DNA of 64,000 bases, from the NCBI GenBank assembly GCA_963974125.1, contig CAXBCH010000002.1, forward strand, positions 62,001 to 126,000. Reading direction: 5' to 3'. A program made the translations under genes and the position numbers. Below, in pieces: positions 17,853 to 25,829 of this stretch. Origin of the DNA: Haliea sp963974125. GTDB taxonomy: Bacteria > Pseudomonadota > Gammaproteobacteria > Pseudomonadales > Halieaceae. The notes under the pieces were generated by a model that saw nothing but the letters and a program-made list of their open reading frames with translations, searched no databases and was not told the origin of the DNA. Position 1 is the first letter of the stretch. Every line of letters starts with the position of its first letter.

Positions 17853-18139
17853 AACGCATCTGCCAGATCTTCCGCAGCCCGCGGAAGCCCGAAATGTATC
17901 TGTACGTGGACAAGACCATGGGGCTGACGGAGGTGCCAGAGCTGCTGTTGGCCCAGTTTGGCGAGCCGCAACCGGTGATGGTGCTGGCCCTGGATGCCGG
18001 CCGCAAGCTGGCCCGGGTGCAGGCAGCGGAAGTCCTGGAGAAAATCGAGAGCCAGGGTTTCTTTCTGCAGATGCCGCCGACCGACGCTGAACTGCTGCAG
18101 CGCGAGAGTGCGCGTGTGCGGGATAGCGCAGGTGGCTGA
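17849..18139 (+). CDS. ycgL: YcgL domain protein
   Basis: 96 residues. The sequence matches the YcgL family (MKRICQIFRSPRKPEMYLYV; ESQGFFLQMPP), a small fold of unknown biochemical role found almost always in gammaproteobacteria. It overlaps rnd by four bases and the next gene by eight (GTGGCTGA), so the three are translationally coupled. The rnd-ycgL-ycgN order is conserved in several relatives and suggests a shared RNA-related role, which is inference. Confidence 0.9.
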   Translation: MKRICQIFRSPRKPEMYLYVDKTMGLTEVPELLLAQFGEPQPVMVLALDAGRKLARVQAAEVLEKIESQGFFLQMPPTDAELLQRESARVRDSAGG

Positions 18140-18575
18140 TTGGTGGCAGCAACCCCTCGCCGCGTTAACCGCGGCGCAGTGGGAGGCATTGTGTGATGGC
18201 TGCGGTCGTTGCTGCCTGCACAAGCTGCAGGACGAGGACAGTGACGAGGTGTTCTATACCCGCATCAGCTGCCGCTACCTGGATACGGACAGTTGCCGCT
18301 GCAGCCAGTACCCGCGCCGCAGTGCGCTGGTGCCGGACTGCGTCACCCTGACTGCGGACAACCAGGAGGCGCTGGACTGGCTGCCGCCCACCTGCGCCTA
18401 TCGGCTGCGAGCCCGCGGCGAGCCCCTGCGCGAGTGGCATCCACTGCTATCGGGCGATCCAGACTCGGTGCACCGCGCCGGTATCTCCGTCCGCGGGCGC
18501 GTCCTGCCGGAGCAGCACGTGCACCCGGACAGCCATGAGGAGCACATAGTACACTGGGTCGAGGAGGAGCGATAA
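18132..18575 (+). CDS. ycgN: YcgN/UPF0260 cysteine-cluster protein
   Basis: 147 residues from GTG 18132. The Cys-rich signature CDGCGRCCLHK at residues ~22-32 is followed by CRYLDTDSCRCSQYPRR and a later PTCAYR, characteristic of the UPF0260/YkgJ group, which are thought to bind metal or an Fe-S cluster. The C-terminal part (HVHPDSHEEHIVHWVEEE) is also typical of YcgN. GTG lies in an eight-base overlap with ycgL. An upstream in-frame ATG lies deep inside ycgL and is not supported by family length. Confidence 0.88.
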   Translation: MADWWQQPLAALTAAQWEALCDGCGRCCLHKLQDEDSDEVFYTRISCRYLDTDSCRCSQYPRRSALVPDCVTLTADNQEALDWLPPTCAYRLRARGEPLREWHPLLSGDPDSVHRAGISVRGRVLPEQHVHPDSHEEHIVHWVEEER

Positions 18576-18925
18576 TGCTGGAGGATCAGGGCTATCTCAC
18601 GGCGCTGGCAGTGTACACAGGTTCCGCCGTATTGGCGCTCGGCGCCCTGTTCCTGTGGCTGCGGCGTAGCTGGCGGCCGGTCTGGCGCTGGCTGCTGCTG
18701 CTGACCGGACTGGCCCTGCTGCTGACCCCGGCCTATCCTTATGAAGGAGTTGACACTCTGGCGCCGGCGTTGATCGTCGCCGCCTTCCAGCTTCTGACCG
18801 CAGGGCCAGAGGCCGCCCAGCACGCTTTGCGGCCCCTGGCCGTCGCTGTGGCGCTGGCCCTGCTGCTGACGCTGCTACTGCGCATTCTTGTCCTGCGCAA
18901 ACCCCGGGTCGCCAAAAGGCCCTGA
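18575..18925 (+). CDS. Small membrane protein of unknown function
   Basis: 116 residues with three or four hydrophobic segments: residues ~8-28, ~37-53, ~60-76 and ~88-106, and an Arg/Lys-rich tail. No family recognised. It starts one base into the stop of ycgN (TAATG) behind a GAGGAGG-like site and ends 14 bases before the VWA membrane protein, which has its own strong GGAGG. The position hints at a link with the VWA/MoxR genes that follow, but nothing in the sequence proves it. Confidence 0.65.
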   Translation: MLEDQGYLTALAVYTGSAVLALGALFLWLRRSWRPVWRWLLLLTGLALLLTPAYPYEGVDTLAPALIVAAFQLLTAGPEAAQHALRPLAVAVALALLLTLLLRILVLRKPRVAKRP

Positions 18926-18939
18926 AAGGAGGATTCATC

Positions 18940-20451
18940 ATGCCCAAGCTGAGCACAAGAGCACCCATTTGGCTGGCTGTGGCGCTGTTGCTGCTGGCCA
19001 CTTTGCTGCCCGCTGCCAGGCTCCACGCCCAGGCGCCGCTGGGGCCGCAACCGGACCTGCGGCTGCTGATCGACATCTCCGGCAGCATGAAAGAGTCGGA
19101 TCCCGACAACCTGCGCGGCCCGGCGCTGGAGCTGATCGTGCGTCTGCTGCCAGAGGGCGCACGCGCCGGCGTCTGGATTTTTGGCGAAAGCGTCGAGCAG
19201 ATCGTGCCCCATGCCACGGTCGATGCCGCCTGGCGGGAGCAGGCCCTGGAGGCTGTCGCGCGGATCGACAACTCGGGCCAGCGCACCAATATTCCCTCGG
19301 CCCTGGCCGCGGCCACCTATGACCTCGGCAGCCTCAGCTCCGCCTACCGCACCAGCATTGTGCTGCTGACCGACGGCAAGGTGGATGTGTCGCCTTCGCC
19401 CATGGCGAACGCCGCCGCGGCCCGTGACCTGTTGGCGGATACCGCCCCCGACCTGGGCGCCACCGGGATTCCGGTGCACACCATTGCGCTCTCGGACGAG
19501 GCCGACTGGACTTTCCTGCGGGCACTCGCGGATACCACCGCCGGTATTGCCGAGAAGGCCGAAACCGCCGCCGAACTGACCGGGATTTTCGTCCAGTCCC
19601 TGGAAATGGTTGCGCCCTCGGCGCGGGTGCCAGTGGTAGGCAACATTTTCCTCATTGATGACAGTGTCGACGAGTTTACTGCGCTGGTGTTCTACGACCA
19701 GCCGGCCACCGATGTCACCCTGACCAGCCCCAGCGAAGAGGAATACCATCCGGACGAGGAGCGCGACGACGTCGAATGGTTCCGCAGCGGCCAGTTTGCG
19801 CTGGTGACGGTCACTGAGCCGGAGCGTGGCGCCTGGACCCTGGCCGTGCCCGACGGTGCCCGCAGCCGGGTATCGGTGATATCGGATCTGCAGCTGGAAG
19901 TCGATCCGCTGCCCAACAGTCTGCCCGCGGACCGGGTCACGGAGCTGGGCATCCGCCTGCGCGACAGTGGCGAAGTCATCACCAGCCAGGACTTGATGCA
20001 GCTGTTTGCCATCAGCGTGCTGATTACCGGCCCCGACGATTTCAGCGAAACCATTGACGTCACCGGCACCTATCCGCTGCCCGCGACCGGCGAGTACCGG
20101 GTCAGCATTCCCGCATTTGAGCGCGGTGGGCGCTATCAATTGCTGGTGGAACTGAAAGGGGAGACCCTGGAACGGGAATTGCCCCTGTACGTGGAGGTCA
20201 TTGCCCCCGAGGCTGCCCCCACCATCAGCACCCGGCCGCCGGATGTTCCCGAGGAAGACCTCAAGGGCCCCGCTCTGAGCCTGGCGGCCATCGTGCTGGC
20301 CGCGATTGTGATCGGCGCTTTGGTGTACTGGCGCCGCCGCCGGCGCAAACTCGAGATCTGGCAGCGCCGCTTCAACCAGGACGGTGACGCCACCGCCGAC
20401 GCCGAGGTGCGCGGCATGCGCGCGGACGCAGACGCTGACAAAGCGCCTTGA
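18940..20451 (+). CDS. Membrane-anchored von Willebrand factor A domain protein
   Basis: 503 residues. The protein has an N-terminal signal peptide (cleavage probably after LHAQA), then a VWA domain starting RLLIDISGSMKESD, whose D-x-S-x-S is a complete metal-ion-dependent adhesion site, with a supporting Thr (RTNIPSAL) and Asp (LLTDGKVD). The region from ~230 to ~430 is beta-rich and periplasmic. A C-terminal membrane segment (LAAIVLAAIVIGALVYW, ~443-460) is followed by RRRRRK, so the bulk faces the periplasm with a short cytoplasmic tail. A GGAGG site precedes ATG. A MoxR ATPase and a second VWA protein follow, a pairing typical of chaperone-like systems. Ligand unknown. Confidence 0.8.
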   Translation: MPKLSTRAPIWLAVALLLLATLLPAARLHAQAPLGPQPDLRLLIDISGSMKESDPDNLRGPALELIVRLLPEGARAGVWIFGESVEQIVPHATVDAAWREQALEAVARIDNSGQRTNIPSALAAATYDLGSLSSAYRTSIVLLTDGKVDVSPSPMANAAAARDLLADTAPDLGATGIPVHTIALSDEADWTFLRALADTTAGIAEKAETAAELTGIFVQSLEMVAPSARVPVVGNIFLIDDSVDEFTALVFYDQPATDVTLTSPSEEEYHPDEERDDVEWFRSGQFALVTVTEPERGAWTLAVPDGARSRVSVISDLQLEVDPLPNSLPADRVTELGIRLRDSGEVITSQDLMQLFAISVLITGPDDFSETIDVTGTYPLPATGEYRVSIPAFERGGRYQLLVELKGETLERELPLYVEVIAPEAAPTISTRPPDVPEEDLKGPALSLAAIVLAAIVIGALVYWRRRRRKLEIWQRRFNQDGDATADAEVRGMRADADADKAP

Positions 20452-20456
20452 TTCGC

Positions 20457-20492
20457 GCGGCCGCCATCGCTACCCTTGGCCGCTTTGTTTTT
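20457..20492 (+). terminator. Possible intrinsic terminator after the VWA gene
   Basis: GCGGCC (20457-20462) pairs with GGCCGC (20478-20483) around a 15-base loop and is followed by TTTGTTTTT. The loop is long, so strength is doubtful; it could reduce rather than block read-through into the MoxR gene. Confidence 0.4.
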
Positions 20493-20511
20493 GACTGCTG
20501 ATGGACTGACT

Positions 20512-21357
20512 ATGAAATTTGAGGGAACCGAACGCTACGTTGCCACGGACGATCTGCGGATGGCGGTCAACGCCGCCGTAACCCTGCAGCGGCCGCTGCT
20601 GATCAAGGGCGAGCCCGGCACCGGCAAGACCATGCTTGCGGAAGAGGTGGCCCTGGGGCTGGGCAAGCGCCTGATCCAGTGGCACATCAAGTCCACCACC
20701 AAGGCCCAGCAGGGTCTGTACGAGTACGATGCCGTATCCCGTCTGCGCGACTCCCAGCTTGGCGACGCCAAGGTCCAGGACATTGCCAACTACATCAAGA
20801 AGGGCAAGCTGTGGGAGGCCTTCGAGGCAGATGAGCAGGTGGTACTGCTGATCGACGAGGTGGACAAGGCCGACATCGAGTTCCCCAACGACCTGCTGGT
20901 GGAGCTCGACCGGATGGAATTCTTCGTCTACGAAACCGGCGAGACCATCAAGGCGAAACAGCGCCCGATCATCATCATCACCAGCAACAACGAGAAGGAA
21001 CTGCCGGACGCCTTCCTGCGCCGCTGCTTCTTCCACTTCATCAACTTCCCCGACCGCGACACCATGCGCAAGATCATCGACGTGCACCACCCGGGTATTG
21101 CCCAGGCCCTGGTGCAGGAAGCAATGGAAGTGTTCTTCGATCTGCGCTCGATTCCGGGGCTGAAGAAAAAGCCCTCCACCTCGGAGCTGATCGACTGGCT
21201 GAAGCTGATCCTGGCCGACGACATTCCCGACGAAGTGCTGAAGAACCGTGATGCCAGCAAGGCCATCCCGCCCCTGTACGGGGCCCTGTTGAAGAACGAG
21301 CAGGATGTGCACCTGCTGGAGCGCCTGGCCTTCATGCACCGCCGGGAAAGCCGCTAG
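20512..21357 (+). CDS. MoxR-family AAA+ ATPase
   Basis: 281 residues. MoxR-like ATPases act as chaperones that insert cofactors or assemble complexes, normally with a VWA partner. Walker A is GEPGTGKTML (residues ~35-44), Walker B LLIDEVDKAD, sensor ITSNNEKELPDAFLRRC. The start is ATG 20512 (MKFEGTERYV); a TTG 12 codons upstream is possible but less likely. The CoxE-like VWA gene begins four bases after the stop, so the two are surely coupled. Target complex unknown; the upstream membrane VWA protein is the nearest candidate. Confidence 0.9.
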   Translation: MKFEGTERYVATDDLRMAVNAAVTLQRPLLIKGEPGTGKTMLAEEVALGLGKRLIQWHIKSTTKAQQGLYEYDAVSRLRDSQLGDAKVQDIANYIKKGKLWEAFEADEQVVLLIDEVDKADIEFPNDLLVELDRMEFFVYETGETIKAKQRPIIIITSNNEKELPDAFLRRCFFHFINFPDRDTMRKIIDVHHPGIAQALVQEAMEVFFDLRSIPGLKKKPSTSELIDWLKLILADDIPDEVLKNRDASKAIPPLYGALLKNEQDVHLLERLAFMHRRESR

Positions 21358-21361
21358 CCCC

Positions 21362-22537
21362 ATGCTGGTCAATTTTTTCCACGGCCTGCGCGACGCCGGC
21401 GTTCCGGTCACCACCCGCGAGCTGCTGGACCTGCTGGCGGGCATGCAACAGCACGTCGCTTTCGGCTCCATCGATGATTTCTACTACTTCAGCCGCACCT
21501 GCCTGGTGAAGGACGAGAAGTACTTCGACCGCTTTGACCGCGCCTTCGGTTTGCACTTCAAGGATCTGGAGGCGCTGGACGACGTCATTGAAGCAATTAT
21601 CCCCGACGACTGGCTGCGGGCGGAATTCATGAAGCAGCTGTCCGACGAGGACAGGGAGAAGATTGAATCCCTGGGCGGGCTGGAAAAGCTGATCGAGGAG
21701 TTCAAGAAACGCCTGGAGGAGCAGAAGGAACGCCACCAGGGCGGCAGCAAGTGGATCGGTACCGGCGGCACCTCGCCCTTCGGCCAGCAGGGCTACCATC
21801 CGGAGGGCATCCGCGTGGGCCCCAATGGCGGCAACCGCAAGGCGGTGAAGGTCTGGGACAAGCGCGAATTCCGCAACCTCGACGACAGCGTGGAGCTGGG
21901 TACCCGCAACATCAAGGTGGCCCTGCGGCGGCTGCGCAAGTTCGCCCGCACCGGCGCCGCCGACGAGCTGGACCTGGACGACACCATCCGTTCCACTGCC
22001 CGCAACGCCGGGCTGCTGGACATCAAGATGGTACCGGAGCGGCACAATGCAGTGAAGGTGCTGCTGTTTTTCGATGTCGGCGGCTCGATGGACCCGCACG
22101 TGCGGGTGTGCGAGGAGCTGTTCTCGGCGGCACGCACCGAATTCAAGCACATGGAGTATTTCTACTTCCACAACTTCATCTACGAGAGCGTGTGGCGCAA
22201 CAATGTCCGCCGGCACAATGAGCGCTTGCCGCTGCTGGACGTGATGCACAAGTACAGCCACGACTACAAGGTGATCTTCGTCGGCGACGCCGCCATGTCG
22301 CCCTACGAGATCGCCCAGCCCGGCGGTTCGGTGGAGCACTGGAACGAGGAGGCGGGCGAGGTATGGATGCGGCGCCTGAAGCAGACCTACGAGAAAGTCA
22401 TCTGGATCAACCCGGTGCCGCAGGAGGAGTGGGAGTATACCCAGTCCACCGCCATGACCCACAAGCTGCTGGAGGGTCACATGTACCCGCTGACCCTGCG
22501 CGGCCTCGAAGAGGCCATGGGCTATCTGTCGAAGTAG
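21362..22537 (+). CDS. CoxE-like VWA domain protein, partner of the MoxR ATPase
   Basis: 391 residues. The N-terminal half is helical and charged (KLIEEFKKRLEEQKERHQGG). The C-terminal half is VWA-like: VLLFFDVGGSMDPHVRVCEELF takes the place of the MIDAS, but reads D-x-G-x-S rather than the standard D-x-S-x-S. VIFVGDAAMSPYE and KVIWINPVP follow. No signal peptide or membrane segment, so it is cytoplasmic. MoxR-CoxE pairs are known in cofactor insertion (CO dehydrogenase) and stress systems (RavA-ViaA type). The start is ATG 21362. Confidence 0.85.
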   Translation: MLVNFFHGLRDAGVPVTTRELLDLLAGMQQHVAFGSIDDFYYFSRTCLVKDEKYFDRFDRAFGLHFKDLEALDDVIEAIIPDDWLRAEFMKQLSDEDREKIESLGGLEKLIEEFKKRLEEQKERHQGGSKWIGTGGTSPFGQQGYHPEGIRVGPNGGNRKAVKVWDKREFRNLDDSVELGTRNIKVALRRLRKFARTGAADELDLDDTIRSTARNAGLLDIKMVPERHNAVKVLLFFDVGGSMDPHVRVCEELFSAARTEFKHMEYFYFHNFIYESVWRNNVRRHNERLPLLDVMHKYSHDYKVIFVGDAAMSPYEIAQPGGSVEHWNEEAGEVWMRRLKQTYEKVIWINPVPQEEWEYTQSTAMTHKLLEGHMYPLTLRGLEEAMGYLSK

Positions 22538-22557
22538 CCGGCGGGCGCGCAGACCCG

Positions 22558-23334
22558 CTAGCTGACCAGGGCGCCGGCGAAGGCGATCAAACTGGCGGTC
22601 ACCGCCACGTTGAGTGATTCCACCCCGTTGCGCATGGGAATCGCCAGGGCCACGTCCGCCAGCGCGTCGGTGGTGGCGGAAACGCCCTCGGTTTCATTGC
22701 CCAGCACATAGACACAGTGCCCCCCGGGCCGGTAGCTGAACAGGCTCTCGCTGGCGTCAGCGCGCAGGCTGCAAACACGGATGCCGGCGGCCTTGCAGGC
22801 CCGCAGCGCCCCGGGCAGCTCCTCGCAGGCCAGCAGTGGCGCCCGATAGACGGTGCCGGCACTGGCCTTGATCACCAGCGGCCCCAGGGCCGCGTTGCCG
22901 CGTTTCGCCAGCACAATGCCGTCGATCTGTCCGGCGGCGGCGGAGCGGATGATCATGCCCAGGTTTTGCGGGTTGGTGATGCCGTCCAGCGCCAGCAGGC
23001 GCTGTGGTGACGCCGGCAGCTTTGCCAGGTAATCCTCCAGACGCTGGAAGGCGGGGCAGAGTATGTCCGCCGCCACGCCCTGGTCCTGGCGTCCGTTACG
23101 GGAAATGCGCGCCAGTTCGGCGCGGCCGTGGTAGCGCGGCTCGACGCCGCGGCGCTGGGCCGCCCGCAGGATCTCGGCCATCACGCCGCCGTCGCGATTG
23201 CTGTCGGCGATGTGCAGCGCGTGCAAGGTCAGGGCGGGGTCCAGCAGTGCTTCCAGCACGGGCTTGCGCCCGTAGACCGTCAGTACACGGTCAAAGAACG
23301 CCTTGCGCGCTGTGTAGTCGCCAGGGTCGTTCAA
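22558..23334 (-). CDS. TrmH/SpoU-family RNA 2'-O-ribose methyltransferase
   Basis: 258 residues. The three SPOUT knot motifs are clear: ITNPQNLGMIIRSA (motif 1), VYVLGNETEGVS (motif 2) and IPMRNGVESLNVAVTASL (motif 3). An N-terminal substrate-binding domain begins VLTVYGRKPVLEALL, as in RlmB, which methylates G2251 of 23S rRNA; tRNA methyltransferases of the same group are an alternative. It is transcribed after the IclR gene with a four-base gap and converges on the CoxE-like gene 20 bases away. Confidence 0.87.
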   Translation of the reverse strand: MNDPGDYTARKAFFDRVLTVYGRKPVLEALLDPALTLHALHIADSNRDGGVMAEILRAAQRRGVEPRYHGRAELARISRNGRQDQGVAADILCPAFQRLEDYLAKLPASPQRLLALDGITNPQNLGMIIRSAAAGQIDGIVLAKRGNAALGPLVIKASAGTVYRAPLLACEELPGALRACKAAGIRVCSLRADASESLFSYRPGGHCVYVLGNETEGVSATTDALADVALAIPMRNGVESLNVAVTASLIAFAGALVS

Positions 23335-23338
23335 GGAT

Positions 23339-24244
23339 TCAGACGCTGTGTTCGTGGCCGCTGGCGAGCCGGGTGACCTTGTCCGCGGACTGTTTCATAC
23401 GGCCGGCAATATCTTCGATCTGGGCGCCGGTGATGGGCCCGGCAATGGAGCCGGCGACAAAGCACATTACCGGCACCTGCCGGTAGACGAACACCGGCAC
23501 GGCGATCGTGCTGACCTCGTAGCGGGCCTTGGGCTCGATCCGGTCCAGGTGGTAGTGCTCCAGGCAGGCATCCTGCTGGTATTTGTTGGTGGCTTCCTCC
23601 AGCTCTTCAAGGCTCCAGGACTGGTGAATGCGGGTCAGCTCCCGGGTCAGCTCCTCCTCGGCCCTGGTCTTCAGCGTGACCTCGAAGCCGCGGGCGCGGA
23701 TGGCGATTACCGAGACCCGCAGCTTCTGGTCCAGGCGCTCATTGTAGCCGCCGCGGGATTCATGGGCCCGGGTCAGCCAGGCCTCCAGCTGCTTGGCGGG
23801 TGAAAAGGCGGTAAAACAGGCGGCGATCGGCGCCGTGTTGGGCAGGCGCAGGCCGAGCTGGAATGAGTCCATCAGCGGGGTGGCGTTGCCATACAGGGCC
23901 AGCAATACCTGATGCAGTTTGGAGCGGGCAGTAACCGCGAAGCCCATGCTGAGGTCGCTGTTCAGGCTCTCCAGCTCCGGACGGGCGTATTCCAGTACCG
24001 GAAACTGTGCAAAGGCGGCGTTGCCAGCGGCTATAATGGACGGTCCCAGCCGGTAGGCCTTGGTTTTCGGGTGCTGGACCAGGAAGCCATAGTTGGACAT
24101 GGTGGTGAGAATGGCGTGGCAGGTGGCCTTGTTCAGGTTCAGGCGCCGGGTCATCTCGGTCAGGCCAAAGGCCTGCTGCGGGTTGGCCATCAGCAGGTCG
24201 AGTATGGCCAGGGCGCGAGCGGTCGGTTGGGAAAACAGTGCCAC
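23339..24244 (-). CDS. IclR-family transcriptional regulator
   Basis: 301 residues. The N-terminal winged helix (ALAILDLLMANPQQAFGLTEMTRRLNL...) and C-terminal effector-binding domain (KARYEVSTIAVPVFV) are IclR-type. GTG 24244 is preferred because GGAG sits 8 bases upstream and a 22-bp palindrome (probable operator) lies at 24272-24293; starting at the in-frame ATG 24301 would put that palindrome inside the coding region. Divergent from the glutaredoxin-like gene and followed closely by the RNA methyltransferase gene. Effector unknown. Confidence 0.87.
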   Translation of the reverse strand: MALFSQPTARALAILDLLMANPQQAFGLTEMTRRLNLNKATCHAILTTMSNYGFLVQHPKTKAYRLGPSIIAAGNAAFAQFPVLEYARPELESLNSDLSMGFAVTARSKLHQVLLALYGNATPLMDSFQLGLRLPNTAPIAACFTAFSPAKQLEAWLTRAHESRGGYNERLDQKLRVSVIAIRARGFEVTLKTRAEEELTRELTRIHQSWSLEELEEATNKYQQDACLEHYHLDRIEPKARYEVSTIAVPVFVYRQVPVMCFVAGSIAGPITGAQIEDIAGRMKQSADKVTRLASGHEHSV

Positions 24245-24271
24245 GTCAGGTACTCCAGGCTTTGCTATTAT

Positions 24272-24293
24272 GCGGTTCAGAATACTGTACCGC
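24272..24293. promoter_or_regulatory. 22-bp palindrome, probable IclR operator
   Basis: GCGGTNCAGNATNCTGNACCGC: 18 of 22 positions are symmetric. It sits 28 bases upstream of the IclR GTG and 90 bases before the divergent glutaredoxin-like gene, so it could control both. The role is inferred from symmetry and position. Confidence 0.5.
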
Positions 24294-24383
24294 TTGATCA
24301 TAACCTCCGGTCGGTGACGACCGCAATCCATAGGACCCGCCGTAATCACACGCGACGGGCATTAAACAACAGGGAGCGCGTCG

Positions 24384-24644
24384 GTGCCAGAGCTTTGTCA
24401 GGACCAGCCTATCTTGTACGGGACCAGTGCCTGCCATCTGTGCGATGAAGCCGAGGCCCTGCTGCTGCAGGCGGCCCAGGACGGTCTGGGCGGGGATTTC
24501 ATCAAGGTGGATATCAGCGATTCGGAGGACCTGTTTGCGCGCTATGGCCTGCGTATACCGGTGCTCAAGCGTCGCGACGGGGCGGAACTGGGATGGCCCT
24601 TCGGCGCCGCCGAGCTGGCAGCCTTCCTGAACGGCCAAAAGTAG
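24384..24644 (+). CDS. Glutaredoxin-like protein
   Basis: 86 residues. A small thioredoxin-fold protein of the glutaredoxin-like (DUF836) type: ILYGTSACHLCDEAEALL carries the CHLC redox pair, and RIPVLKRRDGAEL the cis-proline turn. The start is GTG with AGGGAG about 8 bases upstream. Probably a cytoplasmic dithiol oxidoreductase; substrate unknown. It stands alone between a divergent IclR gene and a convergent UspA gene. Confidence 0.83.
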   Translation: MPELCQDQPILYGTSACHLCDEAEALLLQAAQDGLGGDFIKVDISDSEDLFARYGLRIPVLKRRDGAELGWPFGAAELAAFLNGQK

Positions 24645-24660
24645 CGGGCCGCGCAGGTCG

Positions 24661-24696
24661 GGCCACCCGGGCAGGGCCGCCCGGGCAGGGGTGGCC
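24661..24696. terminator. GC-rich hairpin between convergent genes
   Basis: GGCCACC pairs with GGTGGCC, enclosing a direct repeat of CCCGGGCAGGG. It lies in the 74-base gap between the glutaredoxin-like and UspA stops and could end transcription from both sides, but there is no T tract. Confidence 0.35.
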
Positions 24697-24718
24697 TGTC
24701 AGTCCCGGCCGCCGCTGC

Positions 24719-25168
24719 TCAGTCCTTGTTCCTGGCGGACCCGACCCGCACGGCCAGCACATCACAGGTGGCGCCGTGCAGGACGCCATTGGCGGTGGAG
24801 CCCATCAGCAGGGCCAGGCCGTAGCGGCCATGGCTGCCGACCACAATGAGGTCGGCGCCGATCTCCTCGGCCTTGCTGTGGATTTCCACTTCCGGCCGGC
24901 CGAGCACAATGTGCTGGCGCTCCGGGGCAATGTCGTACTTCTCGCCAAAACGCGCCAGTTGCTGCGCAGCCTGCTGGTGGATCTCGTCCTGGATACCGGA
25001 GAAGTCCATGGGAATATCGCCGCCATAGGCAAAGCTCAGGGGCTCGATCACGTGAATCAGATGCAGCTCGGCGCCAGTGCCAGCCACCAGCCCCCTCGCG
25101 CGCTCCGCCACCGGAGAGGAATCCTCACTCAGGTCGACGGCAATAATCAGCTTTTTGTAATTGGACAT
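24719..25168 (-). CDS. Universal stress protein (UspA family)
   Basis: 149 residues, one Usp domain. It begins MSNYKKLIIAVDLSEDS and holds the ATP-binding G-2x-G-9x-G(S/T)-like motif GSHGRYGLALLMGSTANGVL near the C-terminus. ATG 25168 has GGGGG about 8 bases upstream; a TTG two codons earlier is also in frame. Cytoplasmic stress protein whose target is unknown. Confidence 0.92.
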   Translation of the reverse strand: MSNYKKLIIAVDLSEDSSPVAERARGLVAGTGAELHLIHVIEPLSFAYGGDIPMDFSGIQDEIHQQAAQQLARFGEKYDIAPERQHIVLGRPEVEIHSKAEEIGADLIVVGSHGRYGLALLMGSTANGVLHGATCDVLAVRVGSARNKD

Positions 25169-25294
25169 TAACAAACCCCCACAGCGTGCCAGAGAAATCA
25201 GGCCCTGTTATAGCATACAATGCCGCCAAGGCAACGCCTGCCGCGGCAACCGCTGCCCACTTTACCCGCATCTTTGACCTGAGTCAGGCCCCCT

Positions 25295-25750
25295 TTGCTG
25301 AATTACCTGTTGATCGCCTTTATCGTTGTTGTCGCACTGGCGCCGCTGACCCACTTCTTGCCGAGCAAACGCCAGCGGCGACAGGCTGCCATGCGCGAGG
25401 CGGCGGCCGTCGGCGGGCTGTTCGTCGAATTCCGTTCCCTGCCGGGCGCGGCGGCGGGGAGGGTGCCCCAGGCGCAACAGGATGTCATCTACTACGGGTG
25501 CCGACTGGCACCCTCGAAAGGTCGCGGCAGCCGTCGCGGCGCCTGGCTTCAGCGCGACGGCGAATGGCGGTCAGTGGGGGCCGGAGCCCGTGCGCCGATA
25601 CCGGAACCGTTGCTCGCCTGTAGCGCAGATATTCTCGCGGCCAGCATCGATGAGGGCAGCTGCGGGGTGTACTGGCAAGAACAGGGCGATACAGCTACCG
25701 TAGGGGAGATTCGCACGATTCTGCTGGCCTGGGCGGAACAGATTCCTTGA
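25295..25750 (+). CDS. Small hypothetical protein with N-terminal membrane anchor
   Basis: 151 residues starting at TTG. Residues ~2-20 are hydrophobic (LNYLLIAFIVVVALAPLTHF) and followed by KRQRRQ, giving a single anchor with the rest in the cytoplasm. The body contains paired short motifs (IYYGCRLAP, WLQRDGEWRSV) but no domain I recognise. It lies 79 bases before topA on the same strand. No good ribosome binding site is visible, so the start is uncertain. Confidence 0.6.
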   Translation: MLNYLLIAFIVVVALAPLTHFLPSKRQRRQAAMREAAAVGGLFVEFRSLPGAAAGRVPQAQQDVIYYGCRLAPSKGRGSRRGAWLQRDGEWRSVGAGARAPIPEPLLACSADILAASIDEGSCGVYWQEQGDTATVGEIRTILLAWAEQIP

Positions 25751-25829
25751 CCCGGGCGGGCTTGACCCTTATATATGCCACCTTTTCGGTCCGATGGCGA
25801 TCCGCCAGCAGCGACTTTTGCAGGAGATT

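Noticed and set aside
24661..24696. CCCGGGCAGGG direct repeat as a mobile-element trace
   Set aside because: Only two short copies inside a hairpin between convergent genes; better seen as a possible terminator.
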